DNA of 43,926 nucleotides, taken from Methylococcaceae bacterium UBA7658 (GTDB taxonomy: Bacteria > Pseudomonadota > Gammaproteobacteria > Methylococcales > Methylomonadaceae). The translations under genes and the position numbers were made by a program. The stretch spans positions 57,044 to 100,969 of the forward strand of contig DLHW01000051.1 in assembly GCA_002483425.1 (NCBI GenBank). The letters are read 5' to 3'. Shown piece by piece: positions 33,656 to 43,073 of this stretch (position 1 is the first letter of the stretch; the number at the start of each line of letters is the position of its first letter). The notes below the pieces were generated by a model. That model did not search any database. It saw only the letters and a program-made list of their open reading frames with translations, and was not told the origin of the DNA.

Positions 33656-33685
33656 GCAACGTTTAAGCACCTAGGTTTGTTACGT

Positions 33686-34558
33686 ATGTATAAATTTAAA
33701 CAATTTCCAACCATCCGCCTGTTATCCGCACCACTGCTTGCCATGTGGTTTCTGATCGGGCTTAACGCATGCGTAACAACACCTGAGCAAACTGCAACCG
33801 ATCAACAACCGCTAAATAAATCCGATCCTTATGAGAACATCAATAGAAAGGTTTATAGCTTTAACGATTCAGTTGACGACTATGTCGCCAAACCGGTAGC
33901 CGACGCTTACAAGTTTATAACCCCGGATTTTGTCGAAAACGGCGTATCCAATTTTTTCAATAATCTAAAAAACGTGAATGTGGTCGCCAATGATTTACTA
34001 CAGGGTAAATTTAAGCAGAGCGGCTTAGACACCGGACGTTTTCTAATGAATACCACATTAGGCATGGCGGGGCTTTTCGACGTAGCAAAAACCGTTGGCT
34101 TAGAACAAAACGATGAAGACTTTGAACAAACACTTGCGGTTTGGGGTGTCCCGCAAGGTCATTATATCGTTCTGCCCTTACTGGGACCGATCACCATGCG
34201 CGGGATTCCCGGCGCTGTTTTCGATACGGCCGCCAATCCGGTAAATTACGTAGGCATCCCCGCGCAAGCGCTTTCTCTAATTAACACAAGAGCCAACGCC
34301 GAAGGATCGTTGAAGTTTATCGATGAAGCCGCTTTGGATCCTTATGTATTTACTCGGGAATCCTTTTTGCAATGGCGCAGCCATTTAGCAAGTGACGGTA
34401 AAACCGACACCTCTGCCGACTTTAGCGACTTAGATTTAGATTTGGACGACAATCAATCCGCCGGACAACAGCCCTCTTCAACCGGCGCTTCATCGGGAAA
34501 CAATAAAAACGCCGCCGGTGACAGCAAGCCACCATCCTCTGGAGATAATAAGCGTTAA
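33686..34558 (+). CDS. mlaA: Outer membrane lipoprotein MlaA (VacJ)
   Basis: Outer membrane lipoprotein that passes lipids between the outer leaflet and a periplasmic carrier. The signal peptide ends with a lipobox-like LNAC. The VacJ domain reads DPYENINRKVYSFNDSVDDY and GRFLMNTTLGMAGLFDVA, then GVPQGHYIVLPLLGP. The C-terminal 50 residues are low complexity (Asp, Ser, Gly, Asn) and probably unstructured. ATG 33686 is preferred over a TTG three codons upstream. It is 30 bases after the MlaC-like gene, an MlaA-MlaC pair without the rest of the Mla system. Confidence 0.93.
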   Translation: MYKFKQFPTIRLLSAPLLAMWFLIGLNACVTTPEQTATDQQPLNKSDPYENINRKVYSFNDSVDDYVAKPVADAYKFITPDFVENGVSNFFNNLKNVNVVANDLLQGKFKQSGLDTGRFLMNTTLGMAGLFDVAKTVGLEQNDEDFEQTLAVWGVPQGHYIVLPLLGPITMRGIPGAVFDTAANPVNYVGIPAQALSLINTRANAEGSLKFIDEAALDPYVFTRESFLQWRSHLASDGKTDTSADFSDLDLDLDDNQSAGQQPSSTGASSGNNKNAAGDSKPPSSGDNKR

Positions 34559-34659
34559 TTGTCGAACTTTGCTAAGCCTAACGCAGTGTCCGGTTTATTA
34601 ATTTAACGCATCAAAAAAACTGTCTTTGCGCGGCATACAAAACCCGGCAAGATCGTTAA

Positions 34660-35589
34660 TTATCCCAGCAATTGAGTAATTTGAATTGCCGTCGATAAGG
34701 CCCTGCGTCCTGCCTCGCCGCTCACCAGCGGCTTGGTATTCGTAAAAATACAGTTAACGAAATGTTTTATCTCTTCCAATAAAGCGTCTCCGCTCTCAAA
34801 AACGGACTCTTCGGTCACTATTTCTGGTATTCCTGGAAACATTTCATTTGTTCCTGTTTTGTGCTTGGTCAACACTCGATTATGAAAATCGACGGATACG
34901 TAAGAACTTGGTCTGAACATGCGCATTTTTCGTTCCATCTTCATACTAATTCGGCTTGCCGTGACATTAGCAACGCAACCATTTTTAAAAACCAGCCGGG
35001 CGTTAGCAATATCCGTCCCCTGAGTTAAGACAGCCGTTCCGCTTGCATCAATGCGCACCAGATCCGATTCGACCAACGCGAGTATGATATCGATATCGTG
35101 AATCATCAAATCCAGAACAACGCTCACATCGTTTGCTCGGGGATTAAACGGTGAAAGCCGGTGCGATTCGATAAACAAAGGCTTTTCATCTTTTTCCAAG
35201 CCTAAAACGGCTGGATTAAACCGCTCCAAATGACCGACTTGCAGAACCAAATCCTTATCTTTCGCTAAAGCAATCAGCTCATCGGCCTCTTCGACGGTGA
35301 CAGTGACCGGTTTTTCGACTAAAACGTGAATACCGGCCTGAAGACAATCTTTTGCTACCTTATGGTGATAGGTTGTCGGGACAACGATGCTAACGGCATC
35401 GACTTCGCCAAGTATCTGTTGATAATCCGTATAACTTTTAACATTCAAATGTGAAGCAATACGGTCGGCGACTGCTTCATCCAAATCGACAACAGCCGTT
35501 AGTTCGCAGTCCGGTAGTAATGCATACTTTTCAGCATGGAATTTACCTAAATAGCCGACTCCGACTACCGCGCATTTTAATTTTTTCAT
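34660..35589 (-). CDS. Gfo/Idh/MocA-family NAD(P)-dependent oxidoreductase
   Basis: A 309-residue dehydrogenase with an N-terminal Rossmann fold (CAVVGVGYLGKFHAEKY, acidic VVDLD at the end of strand 2) and the conserved EKP (LVEKPVTVT) of the family. The C-terminal alpha/beta domain has the DLMIHDIDIILAL segment with the catalytic histidine. Substrates of this family are sugars and sugar nucleotides. A role like GnnA (oxidation of UDP-GlcNAc for amide-type lipid A) is one possibility, but no GnnB partner is present. It is convergent with mlaA. Confidence 0.85.
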   Translation of the reverse strand: MKKLKCAVVGVGYLGKFHAEKYALLPDCELTAVVDLDEAVADRIASHLNVKSYTDYQQILGEVDAVSIVVPTTYHHKVAKDCLQAGIHVLVEKPVTVTVEEADELIALAKDKDLVLQVGHLERFNPAVLGLEKDEKPLFIESHRLSPFNPRANDVSVVLDLMIHDIDIILALVESDLVRIDASGTAVLTQGTDIANARLVFKNGCVANVTASRISMKMERKMRMFRPSSYVSVDFHNRVLTKHKTGTNEMFPGIPEIVTEESVFESGDALLEEIKHFVNCIFTNTKPLVSGEAGRRALSTAIQITQLLG

Positions 35590-35765
35590 TGTATGAAAAC
35601 GAATAAAATAATGAAGGAAGGATTTAATAGAACGATAGCCATTAAAAGAAAATGTTCATGTCAAATAAAACCGGCGTGGACGGCTAATTTTAATCCTATG
35701 GATATTTTCTATTAAGCCATTATTTTTAATAAAATTTAGCATAAGCTTCGAGCATTAAAAACCAT

Positions 35766-38588
35766 TTATTCCAACGCTTTCGGTTTACCGATATGGTAAC
35801 CTTGCGCATAATCGATACCAAACTCTTTTAAAATAATTAACACGTCTTCGCTTTCAACATATTCCGCGACCGTTTTTTTCCCGAATGCGCGCGCCAACTC
35901 GATCAAGGTTTTAACAAAAAACTTGTCGTCGCTATTTTTATCGATTTGTCTGATGAGCGACCCATCGATTTTGACATAATCGACCGGAGCATTTTTCAAA
36001 TAATGCAGAGACGGGTATTCGACTCCGAAATCATTTAACGCCAATACACAACCTAGCGCTTTAATCTTATCGATTAAAATATTGGTGGATTGATAATTCG
36101 ATACGGAAGCGGTGTCCGTAACTTCAAAAATTATTCGCTCTTGATCGACTTCATGATCATTAAACAATTCCGCAAAATAATCAAAAATAGCAGGATCTTC
36201 GAACGAACGCTTGGAGACGTTAACACTGAGCTTATACTGTTTGCCTTGCCGGTTGAATGCTATGTGTTGCCGCACCGCTTTTTTGAGCACAATCCGGTCG
36301 ATCTTGCCTATCAAACCGAGTTCTTCGGCCCTGAACACAAAGTCTACGGGCATGAGCAACTTGCCGTTGTCCTGCGGCAACCGGACTAAACATTCGAAGT
36401 GACTGATATCGTTCGATTTAATATTCAAAATAGGTTGATAGAATAAAATAAATTTATCATTGGCGATAGCATCTTCCAAAATAGTACGCCATTGAACGGT
36501 TTGATTTAATTTATTCCGGTAATCACACTTCGGATCGAACATGTGGTATTGTCCGCGGCCTAATTCCTTAGCCTTATACATCGCTAAATCCGCATTTGCC
36601 ACCAATTCGTTGACCGTCGTCCCATGCATGGGGAATATCGCAACCCCAATGCTTGCGCTGGCGGTATAATTGTTGCCCGCATAATTGAACTTCAAGTCGT
36701 TTAACACTGTATTGATTTTTCTGGCCATGTGCTCGACCCCTGGCGTATCGGCATGCGGCATGACTAAAGTAAATTCGTCACCCCCGAGCCGGCACAATAA
36801 ATCGGTTGACCGGACGGTTTCTTTTAATAAGTTAGCCACCAGCTTAAGAAATTTGTCGCCCGCCTCATGCCCGCTGGTGTCGTTAATTTCTTTAAACCGG
36901 TCTAAATCGAGGTAAAACAGCGCAATTTGGTATCCGTAACGATCTGCGGACGCCAATTTTTGGGTAAATTCTTCTTGAAATTTCCGCCGGTTGCATAATC
37001 CGGTTAAATAATCGTAGTAAGCCATGCGTATATTTCTAGCTTCCGCAATTTTCCGTTCGCTAATGTCCAATCCCAAGGTTAAAACAACCATTTCATCGCC
37101 GTAACGCTTGGACGGCATTAATTTATGCAGCCAGGAAATATCGCGTAATTTTCCGCTCTCCGTGATTAACAGTCCGTCTATCTGGAGTTGATCGCCGTAT
37201 TCGCCGGTTCTCAAGCGGTTAAGCTTTTGGTGATGCTCTTGGTCGGATTCCGGCAAAAACAAATCGAAGACCTTGCCTGCTAGATTCAAGCTATCGGATT
37301 CAAAAGCGTCTAATCCGGCATGGTTGACTGTCAGAATAATTCCGTTAGGCTTTTGAATTATAACGATAATAGGCGCCAACTCTAAGAGCTGTTTAATGAA
37401 ATCGCGCTCTTTTGCTAATTCTTGAGTTTTTTCCAGCAGATTAAACGTATGCCCCCGCATCTCTTGTTCGAGAAATTCGAGTTGATCCGCCAGATTTAAA
37501 GCCGTAAAGCTCAAGACATCGAGTTCGTCTTGCCCCAAACTCGCGGGATTTTTCGGATCGACATGCTCTCTGAATTGTTTGAATTGGTACTTCGATAAAT
37601 AAGGCAACGCTTTTGAAAGCACACTGATTCTTCTTAAAGAAAAATGCGAAGTCAGCAATATAAGGATAAGCGACGCTATTAAGCCTAGGAAGCTATAAAA
37701 CCATATTCGCTTAAGATCAGCGTTCAAAAGCCCGATATCGGAAGAAATGTCGTCGATAAATAAAAAAAACGGTGGATTTTCAACAGTTTCCGATTTTACA
37801 ACGGGTATAACGGCAATTTCATAAATGGCGTGATTCCATTCTATCCTTTGCGCGGCACCATAGAAGTCTTGCAATGGATAATGCTGCCTGACATAGTCGA
37901 AAACGGGTAAATTACGCTCCGGCTGGGTCATCCCTGATAGTTTATAAGGCCAATTGCTATTTTGCGCATTGAAGTCTTTGGATTTATCGGCTATTAAAAT
38001 CCCCACATCCGAATTGGTCGCGTCTTTATATTTGATTAAGACATCGGCAAAACTTCTGATAATGCTTAAGACCCCGGCAATCTCGGAGTGAGTCATTACC
38101 GGAATCAGGGCTTGTTGAAAACATTGATCGGGACAAAAAATCCTGTGTTCCGGAGTTTCGTTTTCAAGAACGCGTTTGACGGCTGTATCGGCATTCCGCA
38201 GCGTCGAACCCCAAGTTTTAACTTGCCGGGCTTGACCATCGAAAAATGTAAGGCTCTCGATATCCCATATTAATTGCCATCTCGACCAATTCTCATCCAG
38301 AGTCGATATCGGATGTCCTAGCTCTTTTATGACCGGCGGCGTTAAAGAAAACGCATTGACTTCAGTAACTAACTCCGCAAACTGTTCTAGTACCAAAAAT
38401 GAATCTTTGCTAAACGTCTGGGCAATATTGACATGATTGCGCTGAATTCTTTTCCGGTCATGCTCAAATTTTTCTTGCGCGTGTAAATAAGAAATAAAGG
38501 CAAACAAACTTTGTAGAATGAGAAAAACAGTACCGAACAGGATAGCTAACTTCCATCTTAAACTGAAAAATAAGCCATTGTCTCCCAT
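35766..38588 (-). CDS. Membrane diguanylate cyclase/phosphodiesterase (PAS-GGDEF-EAL)
   Basis: A 940-residue inner membrane signalling protein. Membrane segments at about 14-34 and 294-314 enclose a periplasmic sensor of about 260 residues. A PAS domain lies at about 395-515, GGDEF at about 520-685 and EAL at about 695-940. The cyclase site is intact (RLGGDEF, 601-606 region), and the inhibitory I-site RSTD is 593-596, five residues before it. The EAL domain reads ECL (732-734) in place of EAL and NDFG (852-855) in place of DDFG, so a metal-ligand Asp is replaced. It may act mainly as a cyclase or as a c-di-GMP receptor. It is six bases after a porin gene on the same strand. Confidence 0.92.
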   Translation of the reverse strand: MGDNGLFFSLRWKLAILFGTVFLILQSLFAFISYLHAQEKFEHDRKRIQRNHVNIAQTFSKDSFLVLEQFAELVTEVNAFSLTPPVIKELGHPISTLDENWSRWQLIWDIESLTFFDGQARQVKTWGSTLRNADTAVKRVLENETPEHRIFCPDQCFQQALIPVMTHSEIAGVLSIIRSFADVLIKYKDATNSDVGILIADKSKDFNAQNSNWPYKLSGMTQPERNLPVFDYVRQHYPLQDFYGAAQRIEWNHAIYEIAVIPVVKSETVENPPFFLFIDDISSDIGLLNADLKRIWFYSFLGLIASLILILLTSHFSLRRISVLSKALPYLSKYQFKQFREHVDPKNPASLGQDELDVLSFTALNLADQLEFLEQEMRGHTFNLLEKTQELAKERDFIKQLLELAPIIVIIQKPNGIILTVNHAGLDAFESDSLNLAGKVFDLFLPESDQEHHQKLNRLRTGEYGDQLQIDGLLITESGKLRDISWLHKLMPSKRYGDEMVVLTLGLDISERKIAEARNIRMAYYDYLTGLCNRRKFQEEFTQKLASADRYGYQIALFYLDLDRFKEINDTSGHEAGDKFLKLVANLLKETVRSTDLLCRLGGDEFTLVMPHADTPGVEHMARKINTVLNDLKFNYAGNNYTASASIGVAIFPMHGTTVNELVANADLAMYKAKELGRGQYHMFDPKCDYRNKLNQTVQWRTILEDAIANDKFILFYQPILNIKSNDISHFECLVRLPQDNGKLLMPVDFVFRAEELGLIGKIDRIVLKKAVRQHIAFNRQGKQYKLSVNVSKRSFEDPAIFDYFAELFNDHEVDQERIIFEVTDTASVSNYQSTNILIDKIKALGCVLALNDFGVEYPSLHYLKNAPVDYVKIDGSLIRQIDKNSDDKFFVKTLIELARAFGKKTVAEYVESEDVLIILKEFGIDYAQGYHIGKPKALE

Positions 38589-38594
38589 AGGTTA

Positions 38595-39911
38595 TTAAAA
38601 CTTAAAGGAAAACTGCAAACCATATAAATCCCAGTCTTGCCGGGTTTTAAATGGATCCGGATTGTCGGCTTGAGGCAACCAAGCCGTACCGTGAACAAGT
38701 TGATATTCCGCTCTTACCATCCAAGAGGGCGTAATGTCGTAACGGAGTCCGAAGACCCAATCCTGAGCAAAAGCAACATGCCTTGGAAAACCCAATAGTT
38801 CAGCACCTTCACCTTCGCGGTCGTCTTTATCGATCGAAATCGTATTGTAACGCACTGTCGCTTGCAGTTCCGGCAGAATCCGGTAGCTTCCCTCAATGTA
38901 CCAGCTTTCGGTAATAAATTTACCGCCGCCGAATTGAGCAAAATTTCCAAAGTTGTTCCACCGGTAATTATATTCGCCGGTCAAAGTAATATTTTCGCCG
39001 TTGTATTGCGCTGAAAACAGCAACGGTTGAATGCGTGTTGTACTCTTGGTTAAGGGTACGCCGACAAAAGTGGTTTCACCCGGTAACGGTGAGTAGTCAA
39101 ACGCCAAATCCATATAACTAACAGCAAAGATAAACTCTCCGCCGTTCAGTTCATAACTGAGTTGCGCTGCAAGCGCTGGTTTGGTGTTAAATTCCCCTTG
39201 CGCTTTGTTTGTCGCCAGCACCACCGTTTTGATTTCGCCCAATTCGTTCGAAGGCATACCTGCATTCAATTTAAAATTGAAATCGCCATAATCCGTCCGG
39301 TATTCGGCATACAATGCTCCCCCGTCAGCCGACAGCATTAACGATCTGGATCGATCGAAATAAATACCTTGAGGCAATAGTATCGTCGGATGCGTAAAAG
39401 CCACATCGCGCGTTTCGTTGTAAAGCCCGTAAGGAATCTTAAGACGCCCGGCACGTACCCCGGCTTTGCCGTTTTCGTGTTCGAACAAGGTAAAATCGGC
39501 CAAACCGTAATCCAAGCGTACACTACCGGGATCGACATCCCCTGCCCGTCTATATAAACCTTGCGCGGCGAACCTTAATCGATCCCAAGGCTGGTAATTT
39601 AGATTTATCCCGATTTCCGTTAAACCCGGACTAATTCCATCATCGCTCTGTCCGAATACATTGTTGCCGGAAGTATGAAAAAAACCTTGCGTCATAAAAC
39701 CGTGCAATTGGAATTCTTCGGGTAACAGTTTTGTATCCGCAGCCGCCCCAGGTGAAATAATAACGAATAGCCCCATTAAAACCGCACGGTTCGATAAGCA
39801 GGATTCAGGCGCCAGAAAGCCGCCGAAACCGGATTCCTCGCCCGCTGCGCTAACGCGGTCGATAAAGGCTTTCAAGCGTTTAATGAAGTTCGAATGAACG
39901 AATATTTTCAT
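38595..39911 (-). CDS. Outer membrane porin, beta-barrel
   Basis: A 438-residue protein ending in KF with alternating strands (QFSFKF as the last strand, the outer membrane insertion signal). The hydrophobic stretch RAVLMGLFVIISPGAAA is the probable signal peptide core, preceded by a long N-terminal extension. The start may be further in, at ATG 39776. The barrel begins after LPEEFQLHGFMTQGF. The gene overlaps the end of the small binding-protein-like gene by 32 bases and is followed by the GGDEF/EAL gene, so the three form an operon. The substrate is unknown. Confidence 0.82.
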   Translation of the reverse strand: MKIFVHSNFIKRLKAFIDRVSAAGEESGFGGFLAPESCLSNRAVLMGLFVIISPGAAADTKLLPEEFQLHGFMTQGFFHTSGNNVFGQSDDGISPGLTEIGINLNYQPWDRLRFAAQGLYRRAGDVDPGSVRLDYGLADFTLFEHENGKAGVRAGRLKIPYGLYNETRDVAFTHPTILLPQGIYFDRSRSLMLSADGGALYAEYRTDYGDFNFKLNAGMPSNELGEIKTVVLATNKAQGEFNTKPALAAQLSYELNGGEFIFAVSYMDLAFDYSPLPGETTFVGVPLTKSTTRIQPLLFSAQYNGENITLTGEYNYRWNNFGNFAQFGGGKFITESWYIEGSYRILPELQATVRYNTISIDKDDREGEGAELLGFPRHVAFAQDWVFGLRYDITPSWMVRAEYQLVHGTAWLPQADNPDPFKTRQDWDLYGLQFSFKF

Positions 39912-40320
39912 TATTTGGTTTACTACTCAAATAACCGATGGAATCGGGGGTATTAGCAATTTTTTCGATCATTTCATGTTCCGTATCCAATTCGACGGGA
40001 GCCGACCCCGTTCCAGAATAAGTCATCCTGTCCCAAGCCCGTCTGACTTGATGAGGAAACATATTGAGCTTTTTTTTGATAAAGTCCTTATGTAATAAGT
40101 TGTTGTCTGATAACACGTAGACCTTGATTGGTTTATTATTCGACCAAAATCTTTTATGCATGGTGAAGATAGCCCGGGCGTCCTGCACGGAATAATCCTG
40201 AAACGGCACCGTCGAATTGACGATTATTTCTGCTGCGGTCAGGTTAGAAACGAAAAAAGCATAAAGTATGAACTGAATTGCAAAAAAATAACCGGAAAAC
40301 GGTTTTGTGATCGTATGCAT
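39880..40320 (-). CDS. Small periplasmic substrate-binding-like (PstS-like) protein
   Basis: A 146-residue protein with a signal peptide (FFAIQFILYAFFVSNLTAAE). The remainder resembles the C-terminal half of phosphate-binding PBP proteins: DARAIFTMHKRFWSNNKPIKV, FPHQVRRAWDRMTYSGTG and ANTPDSIGYLS. These truncated PstS-like proteins often precede a porin and a c-di-GMP enzyme. The frame is open to a TTG at 40332; ATG 40320 is preferred. It is the first gene of the three-gene group. Its ligand is not known; the short length makes a transporter role doubtful. Confidence 0.78.
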   Translation of the reverse strand: MHTITKPFSGYFFAIQFILYAFFVSNLTAAEIIVNSTVPFQDYSVQDARAIFTMHKRFWSNNKPIKVYVLSDNNLLHKDFIKKKLNMFPHQVRRAWDRMTYSGTGSAPVELDTEHEMIEKIANTPDSIGYLSSKPNNENIRSFELH

Positions 40321-40528
40321 TTGCAATATCAAGCCACAAGGTTAATTTCTGACGTCATCGATGATTATTACTTCGGAACAATCATTATAGTTACTATTAC
40401 TAATATTGCATAGGGAGCTGTTTTTTAAAGTAAAGTAGACTACAAATTCAATAGCTCCTAACCGCTGGCGCGATTCCGGTTAAGTTTATCTATTAATTGT
40501 TTTTAATAATTTTTTTGCGAATACGACA

Positions 40529-42148
40529 TTATGAACTGCACGATAGCATTGAACAGCCTGCCCGCGAGCGCGCCCAATCAGGCCGTTTTTCTGCATAGCG
40601 TTCGTTTCCGGGCTGATCCTCGTATGGCCGGCGTAACAACTCCAGCAGTTCCGGAATCATGGCGAAATCGCCCTGCTCCGCTTTGTCGATGGCGAGTTGC
40701 GCCAGGTAATTCCTCAGCACATACTTGGGGTTAACGCGATTCATCCGTTCCCGCCTGACTTCCTGGGAAACGACATCCTGGCCGATGCGCCGGTGATATA
40801 ATTTCAGCCATTCAAACAAGCGCGAGGCATAGCCGGACGTTAGTTGTTCAGGTTTGTAATAAGCATCATTGAGCGGAGCCATCAGCGTTTCCGCACCGGA
40901 GCTTTCCAGATCGTCTTGCCCTAACTTTACATGCGCCAATTGCCGGAAAAAAATAGTCATGTCGGTTTCAACCGCTTGCAGCAGGGTAAGTAACCCGGCA
41001 AACAAATCGTCGTCCTGATCTGGCTCGTAAGCGGCTAAACCCAGCTTGTGCGCCATCATCTGCTGCCATTGCTCGCCAAAGGCTTTGGTATAACCATCCA
41101 ATGCCTGCTCCAAAGGCTTAACTTGTCTTATCAGCGGGTAGATAGCATTGGCTAATTGACCTAGATTCCAAAACGCGACGGCAGGCTGGTTGCCGTAACG
41201 GTAACGCCGTTCGGCAGCATCGGTGGTATTGGGTGTCCAATCGGGGTCGTAATTTTCCAGCCAGCCGTAAGGCCCGTAATCGATGGTCAAGCCAAGAATC
41301 GACATGTTATCGGTATTCATCACGCCATGAACAAATCCGACCCGCTGCCAAGCAACTATCATCTCGGCCGTGCTACGGCAAACTTCGTCAAACCACGCTG
41401 CATAAACTTCGGGTGAAGGTTTGCCCAGGTGTGGAAAATGGACGTTGATCGTGTAATCGGTTATTTTTTTCAACAGTTCGATCTCGCCGCGGGCGGCAAA
41501 AATTTGATAATGCCCAAACCGGAGGAACGAAGGTGCGACCCGGCAAACGATTGCGCCGGGTTCGGGTTTCGGGTTTCCGTTATAGAACATGTCCCGGACC
41601 ACCTGCCCGCCCGTCGTCACCAAACTTAACGCCCGCGTCGTCGGCACACCCAGATGGTGCATCGCTTCGCTGCATAAAAATTCCCGGATGGACGAGCGCA
41701 ACACTGCCAAGCCGTCAGCCATCCTGGAATAAGGCGTGAGTCCTGCGCCTTTAAGTTGCAACGCCCAGCGTTCTCCCCGGCTATTGATCACGTCGCCTAA
41801 ATTAATCGCCCTGCCGTCGCCCAATTGTCCCGCCCAAACCCCGAATTGATGACCTCCGTAACACGAAGCATAAGGCGCCATTCCCGAAAGCAAACGGTTT
41901 CCGGCAAAAACCTGGAAAAAATCGCCGGTGCGGCATGCTTGTTCGTTCAAATCGAGCAATTCCGCTACTTCCCTGCTATATGCCGCTAATTTTGGATTAG
42001 CCGTTTGGGCAGGAATAACTTTGGAATAACAAGCGCCTATCACTTGGCGGGGAAAATTTCTAGTGTCTTGGTCGAACGGCAGTTCAGCCACAAAGCGGTT
42101 ATCGAAAACGAGCTGGTCGAGGGAGGTTAAGGTTGGTTGAGCATTCAT
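40529..42148 (-). CDS. selO: Protein adenylyltransferase SelO (YdiU)
   Basis: Pseudokinase that transfers AMP to protein hydroxyls and has a role in redox stress. The 539-residue protein has GGHQFGVWAGQLGDGRA, KGAGLTPYSRMADG, SIREFLCSEAM and HGVMNTDNMSILG with the DYGPYGW segment, all typical of SelO. The C-terminus ends with the Cys-rich GCSMLSCSS. The frame is open upstream to 42319, but ATG 42148 (MNAQPTLTSLDQLVF) matches the family start. Its G+C appears slightly higher than its neighbours. It is a single gene with no clear operon partner. Confidence 0.93.
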   Translation of the reverse strand: MNAQPTLTSLDQLVFDNRFVAELPFDQDTRNFPRQVIGACYSKVIPAQTANPKLAAYSREVAELLDLNEQACRTGDFFQVFAGNRLLSGMAPYASCYGGHQFGVWAGQLGDGRAINLGDVINSRGERWALQLKGAGLTPYSRMADGLAVLRSSIREFLCSEAMHHLGVPTTRALSLVTTGGQVVRDMFYNGNPKPEPGAIVCRVAPSFLRFGHYQIFAARGEIELLKKITDYTINVHFPHLGKPSPEVYAAWFDEVCRSTAEMIVAWQRVGFVHGVMNTDNMSILGLTIDYGPYGWLENYDPDWTPNTTDAAERRYRYGNQPAVAFWNLGQLANAIYPLIRQVKPLEQALDGYTKAFGEQWQQMMAHKLGLAAYEPDQDDDLFAGLLTLLQAVETDMTIFFRQLAHVKLGQDDLESSGAETLMAPLNDAYYKPEQLTSGYASRLFEWLKLYHRRIGQDVVSQEVRRERMNRVNPKYVLRNYLAQLAIDKAEQGDFAMIPELLELLRRPYEDQPGNERYAEKRPDWARSRAGCSMLSCSS

Positions 42149-42439
42149 GGCATTCAATACTTCGATAATTTTCGCTACGCACTGGTTTTTTAAAACCTTT
42201 GGATCATCTAAGGTAACAGTAATTTTAATAAATGAGGAGTTTTGTTTAGGCTTGCAGCAATACTTAGATTTCACAAGGCTCGTATCAAAAATTTCTAACC
42301 GCCAAACCGCTTGACCCATGCGCTCGAACCTCTAAACATAGCCATGTTCTAAGAAACCGGACTCATAAAATGGCATGTCTTACAACGCTGAAATGCTTTG
42401 GCTAACGCAAATTTTCGACAATACCGATGGCATGAAGGG

Positions 42440-42946
42440 TTAGTGCTTAGCTTTGAATCCGTCGTGAAAAGCGACAGTCCCCTGCGGGAAATGCCCGTTA
42501 AAGGCTAACGCGAAAAAGAATTCTTGAGGGACTCCCTCAAATACGAGTTCCGCCGTATTCTCGAAGCCGAATTTCCGGTAGTAACCTGGATGTCCGACGA
42601 GACAACAACCTTGAGCATTCAGATCTTTTAGCCGTGCCAGCCCTTCCTGTATCAGAGCCTTGCCAACACCTTGCCGCTGGTAATCTGGCAACACCGAAAT
42701 AGGTCCTAGACCGTACCAGTTTTGAGTGCCGCCGGAAATAACAACCGGAGAGAAGGCAATATGTCCGATTAAACGATCATCTAGTTCTGCGACAAGCGAC
42801 ACTGTAAGAGACTTGGCGGCGCGCAGAGCCATGATAATGAACTGCTCGGTGTGGTTGCTGATTTCTAGGTCCTTGAATGCAGCGGTAGCTATATCGGTGA
42901 TTGCTCCCGCATCGGCGTAAGATTCACTTCTTATTATGACTTTCAT
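42440..42946 (-). CDS. GNAT-family N-acetyltransferase
   Basis: A 168-residue acetyltransferase. The acetyl-CoA loop is LPDYQRQGVGKALIQEGL (motif A with QxxGxG). GHPGYYRKFGFENT is the end of the core fold, and the C-terminal part matches the YhbS-like group. The substrate cannot be told from the sequence. It is divergent from pabB by 127 bases. Confidence 0.88.
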   Translation of the reverse strand: MKVIIRSESYADAGAITDIATAAFKDLEISNHTEQFIIMALRAAKSLTVSLVAELDDRLIGHIAFSPVVISGGTQNWYGLGPISVLPDYQRQGVGKALIQEGLARLKDLNAQGCCLVGHPGYYRKFGFENTAELVFEGVPQEFFFALAFNGHFPQGTVAFHDGFKAKH

Positions 42947-43073
42947 ATTCGGGATTACTGCTTCCTCATTGTTGACGGTCGGATTAAAGACATACGGCTA
43001 GGTATAATTTCAACCGCCAGAAGACGTGTTATGGCATCATAATGGGCGTATTCGTTATATTTAATCTTAGAAC

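Noticed and set aside
42149..42319. N-terminal extension of SelO by 57 codons
   Set aside because: The extension shows no family similarity, and the SelO N-terminus begins at ATG 42148.
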